A DNA stretch of 57,662 bases from Gallionellales bacterium GWA2_60_18 (GTDB taxonomy: Bacteria > Pseudomonadota > Gammaproteobacteria > Burkholderiales > Gallionellaceae). Under the pieces are notes generated by a model. The model was not told the origin of the DNA, ran no database searches, and worked only from the letters and a program-made list of their open reading frames with translations. Position 1 is the stretch's first letter. Each line of letters begins with the position of its first letter. The translations under genes and the position numbers were made by a program. This document shows, one piece after another, positions 12,232 through 20,561 of this stretch. The stretch lies in NCBI GenBank assembly GCA_001801105.1, contig MGWS01000014.1:20129-77790 (forward strand), read 5' to 3'.

Positions 12232-14319
12232 ATGCATTTTTCTGATCTGAAGATCAAGTGGAAGATCATCCTTGCCGCAAGCCTGTTCATTCCGATATCG
12301 ATCGGGCTGACCATTTATAACTTTAACCGGATATACGCCCTGGAGGTCAGGACAGCCCTCAATGGCCTGATGAATTTCACGGATGCCAAGCAGCAGGGAA
12401 TAATCCGCTTCATCGGAGCAAATGAGAAGCTGGCCAAGCAACTGGCGTTGCTTGTTAATCAGGCGCCGACGGAGGTGACCGGGAATTACTTCGCTGAAAT
12501 TGTCGCCACGGATACGTTCAGGCTCGAAGACCATCCGTTCAGGAAAGAAATCGAAGCGGGCCAGCGGCATATTCCGACATGGCAGGTTTACCATGCCATC
12601 GACTATGTCGATAACGGCACCATCGTAATCTCGTCGGATCCTTCCCGCGTAGGACGCCGGATGGGTCGGGTTCCCGATCTTCGGCACGGATATTCCGATG
12701 TATACATGGAAGGCGATATACCGGTTTTAACTTTTGGTTCGCCAAGCGGACATGGCATGGTGTACATCCATGCCGATGCCAGAATGCTTACCACCATCGT
12801 AAACGGCGAGATCGGCAATCTGGAGGGGGGTATGGGCGCCTTCTATCTGGCCGGCGTGGGCAAGTCCTTTGACTACTATCTCGTGAATAAGGATAACCTC
12901 CTGATAACCGAATCAAGGGTCTTCCCCGATGCGCTCCTGAAGCGTCGCGGCAGTGAATTCCCCTGGAAGGCTACCCAACAGAACCCGTCGCTGGGCATTC
13001 TCTGCAACGCACGGGGCGTTTATACCACCAACGCGGGGAGCGTCACCGGCTGTCATGAAGCAATGGGCTTTTACCAGGGTGTCGACGGCAAGCTCATGCT
13101 GGGAACGTCGATGCCGTTCTACGATTCCGGATGGACGCTGGTAGTTGAACAGGAAGCGGATGAATTACTGATGCCCCTCACTTTGTTGCGCAACAGCATG
13201 TTCTTGTTCATTGTCGCGGCGGGACTGACCAGCTTTCTGATCTTTGTTGCCATCGTCAACCGTTACATCTCCCATCCGCTCAGACAACTCATGAGCGCTA
13301 TCGGCATGGTGAAACAGACCGGCGATCTGTCGCATCAGGCGAATATAAGCGGCAATGATGAGGTTGGGCAGACAGCGCAGGCTTTCAATGCCGTGGTGAG
13401 CACACTGCATGCAGAGAAAGAGCGGCAAAAGGAACTCAACAAAGATCTGAAGGAAAGCCATGATCAGTTGATGCAATCGGAAAAGATGGCCTCGATCGGC
13501 CAGCTGGCTGCCGGGGTGGCGCACGAGATCAACAACCCGATCGGTTACGTCTACTCCAATCTGGGCACACTGGAAAAGTATGTGCAGGACGTTTTCAGCA
13601 TGATAGACAGCTACGAACAGGCGGAAGGTGCGATAGCCGATGAAGCGGTGCGCACCCGGTTGCAGGCAGCCCGGAAAAAACTGGACATTGCGTTCCTCAA
13701 GGAAGATCTGGGTGCGTTGATGAGCGAGTCCATGGACGGCATCACGCGGGTGAAGAATATCGTGCAGAACCTGAAGGATTTCTCGCATGTGGATGCCGCC
13801 GACGAATGGCATTTCGCCGACCTGCACAAGGGGCTGGACAGCACGCTGAACATCGTCAACAACGAGATCAAGTACAAGGCCGATGTGGTCAGGGAATACG
13901 GCGACATTCCGGAGGTGGAATGCCTGCCCTCGCAGCTCAACCAGGTGTTCATGAACCTGCTGGTCAATGCGGCCCATGCTATCGAAGAACGCGGCACGAT
14001 CACCGTCCGTACCGGGCAACAGGGTGATGAGGTGTGGGTGGAGGTGGCGGATACCGGCAAGGGCATCGCGCCGGAGAACCTCAAGAAAATTTTCGACCCC
14101 TTTTTCACCACCAAACCGATCGGTAAGGGGACGGGGCTCGGGCTATCGCTTTCATATGGCATTGTCCAAAAACACCATGGGCGCATCGAGGTGCGGAGCG
14201 AACCCGGCAAGGGCACTATTTTCAAGGTGTGGCTACCGGTGGTGCACAGCGGCAGTCCGCTGCCTGCCCTGAATGGGGATGGTGCATTACTGTCCGGCGC
14301 GCAGGATTTTTCCATTTAG
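12232..14319 (+). CDS. Membrane sensor histidine kinase, Cache-like input and HAMP (kinase 1)
   Basis: 695 residues. Transmembrane helix 1 is about 12-30, a periplasmic sensor of ~290 residues resembles a double-Cache domain (a second lobe contains YYLVNKDNLLITESR), helix 2 is about 325-347, and HAMP about 348-400. The kinase core begins SEKMASIGQLAAGVAHEINNP, with phospho-acceptor His431. The ATP-binding domain shows NLLVNAAHAI (N box), DTGKGIAP (G1), FDPFFTTK (F) and GTGLGLSLSYG (G2). No receiver is fused. The core DNA is nearly identical to kinase 2 (83 identical bases at 13486-13568 and 16004-16086). The ligand cannot be inferred. Confidence 0.93.
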   Translation: MHFSDLKIKWKIILAASLFIPISIGLTIYNFNRIYALEVRTALNGLMNFTDAKQQGIIRFIGANEKLAKQLALLVNQAPTEVTGNYFAEIVATDTFRLEDHPFRKEIEAGQRHIPTWQVYHAIDYVDNGTIVISSDPSRVGRRMGRVPDLRHGYSDVYMEGDIPVLTFGSPSGHGMVYIHADARMLTTIVNGEIGNLEGGMGAFYLAGVGKSFDYYLVNKDNLLITESRVFPDALLKRRGSEFPWKATQQNPSLGILCNARGVYTTNAGSVTGCHEAMGFYQGVDGKLMLGTSMPFYDSGWTLVVEQEADELLMPLTLLRNSMFLFIVAAGLTSFLIFVAIVNRYISHPLRQLMSAIGMVKQTGDLSHQANISGNDEVGQTAQAFNAVVSTLHAEKERQKELNKDLKESHDQLMQSEKMASIGQLAAGVAHEINNPIGYVYSNLGTLEKYVQDVFSMIDSYEQAEGAIADEAVRTRLQAARKKLDIAFLKEDLGALMSESMDGITRVKNIVQNLKDFSHVDAADEWHFADLHKGLDSTLNIVNNEIKYKADVVREYGDIPEVECLPSQLNQVFMNLLVNAAHAIEERGTITVRTGQQGDEVWVEVADTGKGIAPENLKKIFDPFFTTKPIGKGTGLGLSLSYGIVQKHHGRIEVRSEPGKGTIFKVWLPVVHSGSPLPALNGDGALLSGAQDFSI

Positions 14320-14332
14320 CCCATGAAATGAC

Positions 14333-16780
14333 ATGAGGTTACTTTTCATCCCCGCCATCGCCCTGATGAACCGTCTTGGTTATACCAAGAAATTCCTGCT
14401 GCTTGCGCTGGTGTCCATGGTCGCTTTCGCGATAGTGGTGTATAGCCTTTATGGCGCTCTCGATAACGAGATCAGGATTGAGCGGCGGGAACTGGAAGGC
14501 CTCGCGCTGATCAGGCCGATCCCCCGGGCGGTGCAGCTCCTCCAGCAGCACCGAGGGCTTTCGGCTGCGTTTTCCGGCGACAACGATGCCATGCATGGCA
14601 GGTATCTTGCTGCGGAAAGGGAAGCTGCCCAGGCTCTCGATGCGATGGAAGGGAAGTTGCCTCCCGGCTTGAGGGAGACCGAAGGCTGGCACGGCATCAG
14701 GGCAGACTGGGAACGCATGCAAGAGCAGGCCGATATGCCGGCGGCGGGTAATTTTGCCGCGCATACCCGCCTGATCGAACAGCTGTTGAGTTTCCAGACA
14801 GCCGTTGCCGACGAATATGCGCTGACTCTCGATTCGCAGGTCGAAACATACTATCTGATCGACACTGCCATCATCCAACTGCCCAGGGTGCTCGAACACA
14901 TCGGGCAGCTTCGCGCCCAGGGCGCTGCCATCCTGGACAGCAAGCAAATAGCGGATGAGCAGAAAATAGCCATATACAAAACCATCGGCATGCTGGACGG
15001 TGCGCTTCCGGTTTTCGAAGCCAGTCTCGAGAAGACCGTTCGCTATAATCCGGCGACAAGGAGTTCGCTATCGGCGATCTCCGGGGATATTGCGGATTCG
15101 GCGCGGCGAGTCGTCGACATCATGGAATCAGACATTCTCACCGGGCGATTCACCATGTCCCCCGAAGATTTCTTTGCGCTGGCCAGCTCGGCGATAGACA
15201 AGAGCTACGCCCAGATGTATGAGTCGCTGCTGCCGGCAACCGAAGCTCTCCTCAAGGCGCGCGTTGCGCGGGCTGAGAACATACTGCGCGCCAGCATCGG
15301 CCTTGCCCTGTTGCTGCTGCTGGTCGTGAGCTATTTGGCGGCAGGCATCTACTATTCCATAGTCGGCAATGTCCGGTCGTTTGCCCGCTTCGCGCGCATT
15401 TTCACCGGCGGGGACATGCATGAACGGATTCGCCTCGACACACACGACGAACTCGCCCGGATAGCCGACAGCTTCAATGAAATGGCCGACGGATTTAACG
15501 CCATGCTGGCAGTGCGCAAGCAGGCGGAAGAGGAGATGAAAAAATCGGAAACAAAATTCCGCTCCATATACGAGTCGTCGAGCGACGGGATCATGCTGCT
15601 GGATGAGAAGGGCTTCCTCGACTGCAACGAAGCCACCCTGCAGATATTCGGCTGCCCCACGCGCGACGATTTCATCCACAGGCATCCCTCACAGCTTTCC
15701 CCTCCCATGCAGCCTGGCGGCCAGGATTCAATGAGCCTGGCCAATGGACATATTGCCACGGCTTTGAAGAATGGCAGCGACCGGTTCGAATGGATGCACC
15801 GCCGGCTCGATGGCACGGAATTCCCCGCCGAGGTGTTGCTGACAAGCATGGAGCTGCATGGCAGGCCGATACTGCAAGCCACGGTTCGCGACATCACCAC
15901 TCGCAAAATGGCGGAAGATGACCTGCGCAAGTCCCACGATGAATTGGAGGCGATCAACCGGCAACTGGAAGAAGCGCACAACCAGTTGCTGCAATCAGAG
16001 AAAATGGCCTCGATCGGCCAGCTGGCTGCCGGGGTGGCGCACGAGATCAACAACCCGATCGGTTACGTCTACTCCAATCTGGGCACGTTGGAAAAGTATG
16101 TGCAGGACGTATTCAGCATGATAGACAGCTACGAGCAGGCGGAAGGCATGATTGCCGACCAGGAAATGCGTAACCAGTTACAGGAAGCCAGGAAAAAACT
16201 GGACATTGCGTTTCTCAAGGAAGACCTGCGCGCATTGATGAGCGAGTCCAAGGACGGCATTACGCGGGTGAAGAATATCGTGCAGAACCTGAAGGATTTC
16301 TCGCATGTGGATACCACCGACGAATGGCATTTCGCCGACCTGCGCATGGGGTTGGACAGCACACTGAACATCGTCAACAACGAGATCAAATACAAGGCGG
16401 ACGTGGTCAGGGAATACGGCGACATTCCCGATGTTGAATGCCTGCCATCGCAGCTCAATCAGGTGTTCATGAACCTGCTGGTCAATGCGGCGCACGCCAT
16501 CGAAGAACGCGGTACGATTACTGTCCGCACTGGGCAACAGGGTGACGAGGTATGGGTGGAGGTGGCGGATACCGGCAAGGGTATCGCTCCGGAGAATCTG
16601 AAGCGCATCTTCGATCCGTTCTTTACCACCAAACCGGTGGGCAAGGGGACAGGACTCGGTCTGTCGCTGTCCTTCGGCATCATGCGAAAACATAACGGTC
16701 GCATCGAGGTGCAAAGCGAGGCCGGCAAGGGCACCGCCTTCACCCTGTGGTTGCCGGTCAAACATCAAGTTCAGGAGTAA
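14333..16780 (+). CDS. Membrane sensor histidine kinase with HAMP and PAS (kinase 2)
   Basis: 815 residues. Helix 1 is about 20-40 and is followed by a helical periplasmic sensor whose LLQQHRGLSAAF resembles nitrate-sensor-type or four-helix-bundle inputs. Helix 2 is about 322-344, HAMP about 345-395. A PAS domain (about 405-525; begins KFRSIYESSSDGIMLLDEKG) is followed by a short coil and the kinase core with His570 in AAGVAHEINNPIG. N, G1, F and G2 boxes are intact. The core is close to kinase 1 in DNA and protein. The gene for the degenerate HD-GYP response regulator follows after two bases, making that the likely partner. Confidence 0.93.
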   Translation: MRLLFIPAIALMNRLGYTKKFLLLALVSMVAFAIVVYSLYGALDNEIRIERRELEGLALIRPIPRAVQLLQQHRGLSAAFSGDNDAMHGRYLAAEREAAQALDAMEGKLPPGLRETEGWHGIRADWERMQEQADMPAAGNFAAHTRLIEQLLSFQTAVADEYALTLDSQVETYYLIDTAIIQLPRVLEHIGQLRAQGAAILDSKQIADEQKIAIYKTIGMLDGALPVFEASLEKTVRYNPATRSSLSAISGDIADSARRVVDIMESDILTGRFTMSPEDFFALASSAIDKSYAQMYESLLPATEALLKARVARAENILRASIGLALLLLLVVSYLAAGIYYSIVGNVRSFARFARIFTGGDMHERIRLDTHDELARIADSFNEMADGFNAMLAVRKQAEEEMKKSETKFRSIYESSSDGIMLLDEKGFLDCNEATLQIFGCPTRDDFIHRHPSQLSPPMQPGGQDSMSLANGHIATALKNGSDRFEWMHRRLDGTEFPAEVLLTSMELHGRPILQATVRDITTRKMAEDDLRKSHDELEAINRQLEEAHNQLLQSEKMASIGQLAAGVAHEINNPIGYVYSNLGTLEKYVQDVFSMIDSYEQAEGMIADQEMRNQLQEARKKLDIAFLKEDLRALMSESKDGITRVKNIVQNLKDFSHVDTTDEWHFADLRMGLDSTLNIVNNEIKYKADVVREYGDIPDVECLPSQLNQVFMNLLVNAAHAIEERGTITVRTGQQGDEVWVEVADTGKGIAPENLKRIFDPFFTTKPVGKGTGLGLSLSFGIMRKHNGRIEVQSEAGKGTAFTLWLPVKHQVQE

Positions 16781-16782
16781 TG

Positions 16783-18111
16783 ATGGAAATGGATAAAGCG
16801 CCTGTCGAACAGAATGCCGCATTGCCCGCCACCCTGCTGTTCGTGGACGATGAAGCGAACATTCTTTCCTCGCTCAAACGCCTGTTCCGTCCCTTCGGCT
16901 ACCGCATTTTCACTGCGGAGAGCGGGGCGGAAGGCATGGAGGTGATGGCGCGGGAAAAGGTGGACCTGGTGATTTCCGACATGCGCATGCCGGCCATGAA
17001 CGGCGCGCAGTTCCTGGAGCAGGTGCGCCGGAACTGGCCGGATGCGGTGCGCATCCTGCTTACCGGCTATGCGGACATCGGCTCGACCATAGAGGCGATC
17101 AACAAGGGGCAGATATACCGCTATGTCTCCAAACCGTGGGAAGACAATGACATCGTCATCACCGTGCGCCAGGCGCTGGAGCGGCGCGCGCTGGAACATG
17201 AGAAGGCGCGCCTCGAAGAGCTGACGCGCATCCAGAACGAGGAATTGAAGGAGCTGAATGCCAACCTAGAGAATAAAGTGCGCGAGCGCACCAAAGAGTT
17301 GCGGCAAACCATGGGTTTTCTGGAGGTGGCGCACGAGCGGCTGAAGAAAGGTTTTATGGCTTCGATCCGCGCATTTTCCAGCCTGATCGAGATGCGCAGC
17401 GGCGGCGTGCTGGCCGGGCAGGCAAAACGGGTGGGCGAGAATGCGCGCAGGCTGGCGCAACAATTGGGAATGAGCGAAGCCGAGGTGCAGGATGTGGTGT
17501 TCGCGACCCTGTTGAAAGACCTGGGCAAGATGAGCCTGTCCGACCGCCTGCTGTCCAAGCCTTTGTCCAATCTGGATTCAGAAGAGATGGCGCTGGTCGC
17601 CAAACACCCGATTCAGGGACAGGCGGCGTTGATGTCGATGGAACAACTGGAGGGGGCGGCCAAAATCATCCGGCACCAGCATGAGCAGTTCAATGGCGGC
17701 GGACATCCGGATCATTTGAGCGGTCTCGAAATTCCGTTAGGCGCGCGCATCCTGGCGGTTGTCGGCGATTACGATGCTTTGCAGACGGGCATGTTGCAGC
17801 CCAAGCGTCTGAGTCCAACCGAGGCAGTGGCACATCTGATCGGCGGTCGCGGCAGGCGCTACGACCCGTCGGTGGTCGATGCCTTCGTCAAGCTGCTTGA
17901 CCTGGCTCCCGTCAAGACCGCCGGACGCGAATCGAAACTTGGCACCGCCCAGCTCAGGGCCGGGATGACCATTGCCCGCGATCTGGCGGCGAAAGATGGT
18001 GTTCTGCTGTTGTCATGCGGGCATGTGCTGGACGAAAAGCTGATCAACCTGTTGTGCGGTTATGAAAAAGCGATGGGGGATAGCTTGAGTGTCTATGTGC
18101 AGGCCAAATGA
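16783..18111 (+). CDS. Response regulator with degenerate HD-GYP-type domain
   Basis: 442 residues. The receiver (about 16-135) has phospho-acceptor Asp66 in ISDMRMP and KPW. A coiled coil (about 140-190) leads to an HD-GYP-like domain. The catalytic motifs are altered: the HD pair reads KD in LLKDLGKMSL, the usual HHE reads QHE, and GYP reads GHP in FNGGGHPDHL. Hydrolysis of c-di-GMP is therefore unlikely and the domain may only bind ligand or partners. A C-terminal extension (about 365-442) follows. ATG 16783 sits five bases after AGGAG; an ATG at 16780 overlaps the kinase stop. Confidence 0.88.
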   Translation: MEMDKAPVEQNAALPATLLFVDDEANILSSLKRLFRPFGYRIFTAESGAEGMEVMAREKVDLVISDMRMPAMNGAQFLEQVRRNWPDAVRILLTGYADIGSTIEAINKGQIYRYVSKPWEDNDIVITVRQALERRALEHEKARLEELTRIQNEELKELNANLENKVRERTKELRQTMGFLEVAHERLKKGFMASIRAFSSLIEMRSGGVLAGQAKRVGENARRLAQQLGMSEAEVQDVVFATLLKDLGKMSLSDRLLSKPLSNLDSEEMALVAKHPIQGQAALMSMEQLEGAAKIIRHQHEQFNGGGHPDHLSGLEIPLGARILAVVGDYDALQTGMLQPKRLSPTEAVAHLIGGRGRRYDPSVVDAFVKLLDLAPVKTAGRESKLGTAQLRAGMTIARDLAAKDGVLLLSCGHVLDEKLINLLCGYEKAMGDSLSVYVQAK

Positions 18112-18122
18112 TCCATCGGACT

Positions 18123-18243
18123 GTCATGCCGGCGCAGGCTCATCCAGATGACTGCAAATTTCCCACGAAGTGGGGCAACACCTTGGCCTTGCCGCTTTGC
18201 GGAACGTTTTTTATTGCTGGATACCGGCCTGCGCCGGTATGAC
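18123..18243. repeat. Long-range inverted repeat of the GTCATNCCGGCGCAGG type
   Basis: A 16-base arm at 18123-18138 and its complement at 18228-18243 differ at one base and enclose 89 bases. Arms of this type, together with the phrase TGGATACCGGCCTGCG, resemble dispersed intergenic repeats common in proteobacterial genomes. It fills most of the gap between the HD-GYP-like regulator and the FIST gene and may act as a transcript end or be a mobile miniature element. No transposase is present. Confidence 0.6.
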
Positions 18244-18293
18244 GCAGTTCTTTTAATGAATCATTTGTGATCAACCAACAAGGAGAGCGCATC

Positions 18294-19433
18294 ATGAAAA
18301 TCGAACAGCAATACTGGACGTCCGGCGCAGGCTGGCAAAAGGAGTCGGCGGCTTCCGTCGATGGGAGCGCATCGCTGGTGCTGATTTTCGGGGCGGGCCA
18401 TGTTCTGGGTGATGCCGCGCGGATGGAAGAGGTTCGCGCGCGCTATCCCGGCGCGCCGGTGGTCGGCTGTTCCACGTCGGGCGAGATTTGCGGCATCCGC
18501 GTGCGCGACGATTCCCTCGTCGCGACGGCGGTGCGTTTCGAACATACCGAACTCAAACTGGTGCATGCGATCATCGGTGCGGACGGCGACAGCCTGGAGG
18601 CGGGCAAGCGCCTGGCGCAGGCGCTGCCGCCCGAACAACTGGTGCACGTGCTGGTGTTCTCGGACGGGCTGAAGGTCAACGGCACCGATCTGGCGCGCGG
18701 CCTGCGCGAGAACCTGCCGGAAAACGTGGCCGTGACCGGCGGGCTGGCCGGGGACGGCGCGAATTTCAAACATACCCTGGTCTGCGCCGACGCTGCGCCC
18801 GCCGAAGGAACGATCGCCGCGCTGGGTTTCTACGGCGACCGCCTCAAGGTCGGCTATGGTTCCCTTGGCGGCTGGGATTCTTTCGGCGCGGAACGCCTGA
18901 TCACGCGCTCGAACGGCAATGTCCTGTACGAGTTGGATGGACGCTCGGCGCTGGCGCTGTACAAGGAATATCTTGGCGAACACGCAGCCGGGCTGCCGGC
19001 CACGGCACTGCTGTTCCCGCTGGCCTTGCGCAGCGGCGAGGGGGAATACAGCCTGGTGCGCACCGTGTTGAGCGTCAACGAGGACGATCAGAGCATGACC
19101 TTCGCCGGCGACATGCCGGAAGGCAGCTATGCCCGTCTGATGAAGGCCAATTTCGACCGCCTCATCGACGGCGCGGCAGGTGCGGCGCATGCCGGTTATG
19201 AGACGCTCGGCTCGGTCAATCCGGAGTTGGCTTTGCTCATCAGTTGCGTGGGGCGCAAGCTGGTGCTAAAGCAGCGGATCGAGGAAGAGGTGGAAAGCGT
19301 GCGCAACGTGCTGGGGCCGGACACGGCGCTGGCCGGCTTCTACTCTTACGGCGAGATTTGCCCGCATGGCTCCATCACCAAGTGCGAGTTGCACAATCAG
19401 ACCATGACGATCACCACTTTTTCCGAGCGTTAA
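18294..19433 (+). CDS. FIST domain sensory protein
   Basis: 379 residues forming a FIST_N plus FIST_C pair, a small-ligand sensor module usually wired to two-component or chemotaxis proteins. Seen: VVGCSTSGEICG (typical FIST_N glycine/serine segment), VFSDGLKVNGTDLARGL, VTGGLAGDGANF, LGFYGDRLKVGYGSLGGWDSFG, and C-terminal LALLISCVGRKLVLKQRIEEEV with LAGFYSYGEICP (FIST_C). ATG 18294 follows AAGGAGAG. The soluble kinase 3 begins four bases after its stop, so this protein is a strong candidate for its detached input domain. Confidence 0.93.
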   Translation: MKIEQQYWTSGAGWQKESAASVDGSASLVLIFGAGHVLGDAARMEEVRARYPGAPVVGCSTSGEICGIRVRDDSLVATAVRFEHTELKLVHAIIGADGDSLEAGKRLAQALPPEQLVHVLVFSDGLKVNGTDLARGLRENLPENVAVTGGLAGDGANFKHTLVCADAAPAEGTIAALGFYGDRLKVGYGSLGGWDSFGAERLITRSNGNVLYELDGRSALALYKEYLGEHAAGLPATALLFPLALRSGEGEYSLVRTVLSVNEDDQSMTFAGDMPEGSYARLMKANFDRLIDGAAGAAHAGYETLGSVNPELALLISCVGRKLVLKQRIEEEVESVRNVLGPDTALAGFYSYGEICPHGSITKCELHNQTMTITTFSER

Positions 19434-19436
19434 ACC

Positions 19437-20510
19437 ATGCACAGGCTGCTCGAACGCCAGATCAGGCGGTTCCTCGGCGAACCCGCGACGTTGCCGCCGG
19501 AACTGGCGGCGTTCATCGCCGCCGTGGATGAGGCATACAACAGCGCCGATGCCGACCGCCTGCTGATCGAGCGCTCCCTCGACTTGATGTCGAAGGAATT
19601 GACCGATACCAATGCCGGACTGCGCAACGAACTGGCGGAACGTCAGCGCGCCGATATGGCGTTGCAAAAGAAACAGGAAGAACAGCGCCTGCTGATCGGG
19701 AAGCTGGAAGCCGCGCACAACCAGTTGCTACAATCGGAGAAGATGGCCTCGATCGGCCAACTGGCGGCGGGGGTGGCGCACGAGATCAACAACCCGATCG
19801 GTTACGTCTATTCCAACCTGGGCACACTGGAAAAATACGTGCAGGACACTTTTGGCATGATCGATCTATATGAGCAGGCAGAGGGCGCGATCGCCGACCC
19901 GGAAGTGCGTAGCCGGCTACAGGAAGCAAAGAAAAAACTGGACATCGCCTTCCTGAAAACGGATCTGCGCGCGTTGATGGACGAATCGAAGGACGGCATC
20001 ACCCGCGTCAAGACGATCGTGCAAAATTTGAAAGACTTCTCGCATGCGGACACCTCCGACGAATGGAACTTTGCTGACCTGCGCAGCGGCCTGGACAGCA
20101 CCCTGAGCATCGTCAACAACGAGATCAAATACAAGGCCGACGTGGTCAAGCAGTACGGGGAGATACCCGAAATCGAATGTCTGGCCTCGCAGCTGAACCA
20201 GGTATTCATGAACCTGCTGGTGAACGCCGCCCACGCCATCAAGGAGCGCGGCACCATCACCATTCGCACCGGCAGGGAAGGAGACGAAGTCTGGGTGGAC
20301 ATCGCCGACACCGGGGACGGCATCGCGCCCGAACACATGCAGAAGATATTCGACCCGTTCTTCACCACCAAGCCGATCGGCAAGGGGACGGGCTTGGGGC
20401 TATCGCTCTCTTACGGTATCGTCGAGAAGCACCATGGGCGGATCGAAGTGCAAAGCGAGGTGGGCAAGGGCACCACCTTCAGGGTCTGGTTGCCGATGAA
20501 ACAATCGTAA
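19437..20510 (+). CDS. Soluble histidine kinase (kinase 3), partner of FIST protein
   Basis: 357 residues with no membrane helix and no recognised sensor. About 95 helical N-terminal residues lead to the core with His115 in AAGVAHEINNPIG. N, G1 (DTGDGIAP), F and G2 boxes are intact. It lies four bases after the FIST gene, which probably supplies ligand sensing in trans. The ATP-binding half is almost identical in DNA to kinase 4 (89 identical bases at 20095-20183 and 21655-21743; 69 at 20339-20407 and 21899-21967), showing recent duplication or gene conversion. Confidence 0.92.
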   Translation: MHRLLERQIRRFLGEPATLPPELAAFIAAVDEAYNSADADRLLIERSLDLMSKELTDTNAGLRNELAERQRADMALQKKQEEQRLLIGKLEAAHNQLLQSEKMASIGQLAAGVAHEINNPIGYVYSNLGTLEKYVQDTFGMIDLYEQAEGAIADPEVRSRLQEAKKKLDIAFLKTDLRALMDESKDGITRVKTIVQNLKDFSHADTSDEWNFADLRSGLDSTLSIVNNEIKYKADVVKQYGEIPEIECLASQLNQVFMNLLVNAAHAIKERGTITIRTGREGDEVWVDIADTGDGIAPEHMQKIFDPFFTTKPIGKGTGLGLSLSYGIVEKHHGRIEVQSEVGKGTTFRVWLPMKQS

Positions 20511-20561
20511 TGCGTTGTCGCGATTCCTGCCGCGCGGGTGCAGGAGATGAAGGGTGCCATG

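Noticed and set aside
11951..12250. 99-codon frame across the HDOD-kinase gap
   Set aside because: It overlaps the HDOD 3' end and is Cys/Arg-rich without motif. The 12057 frame has a ribosome site and a membrane helix and is the better candidate.
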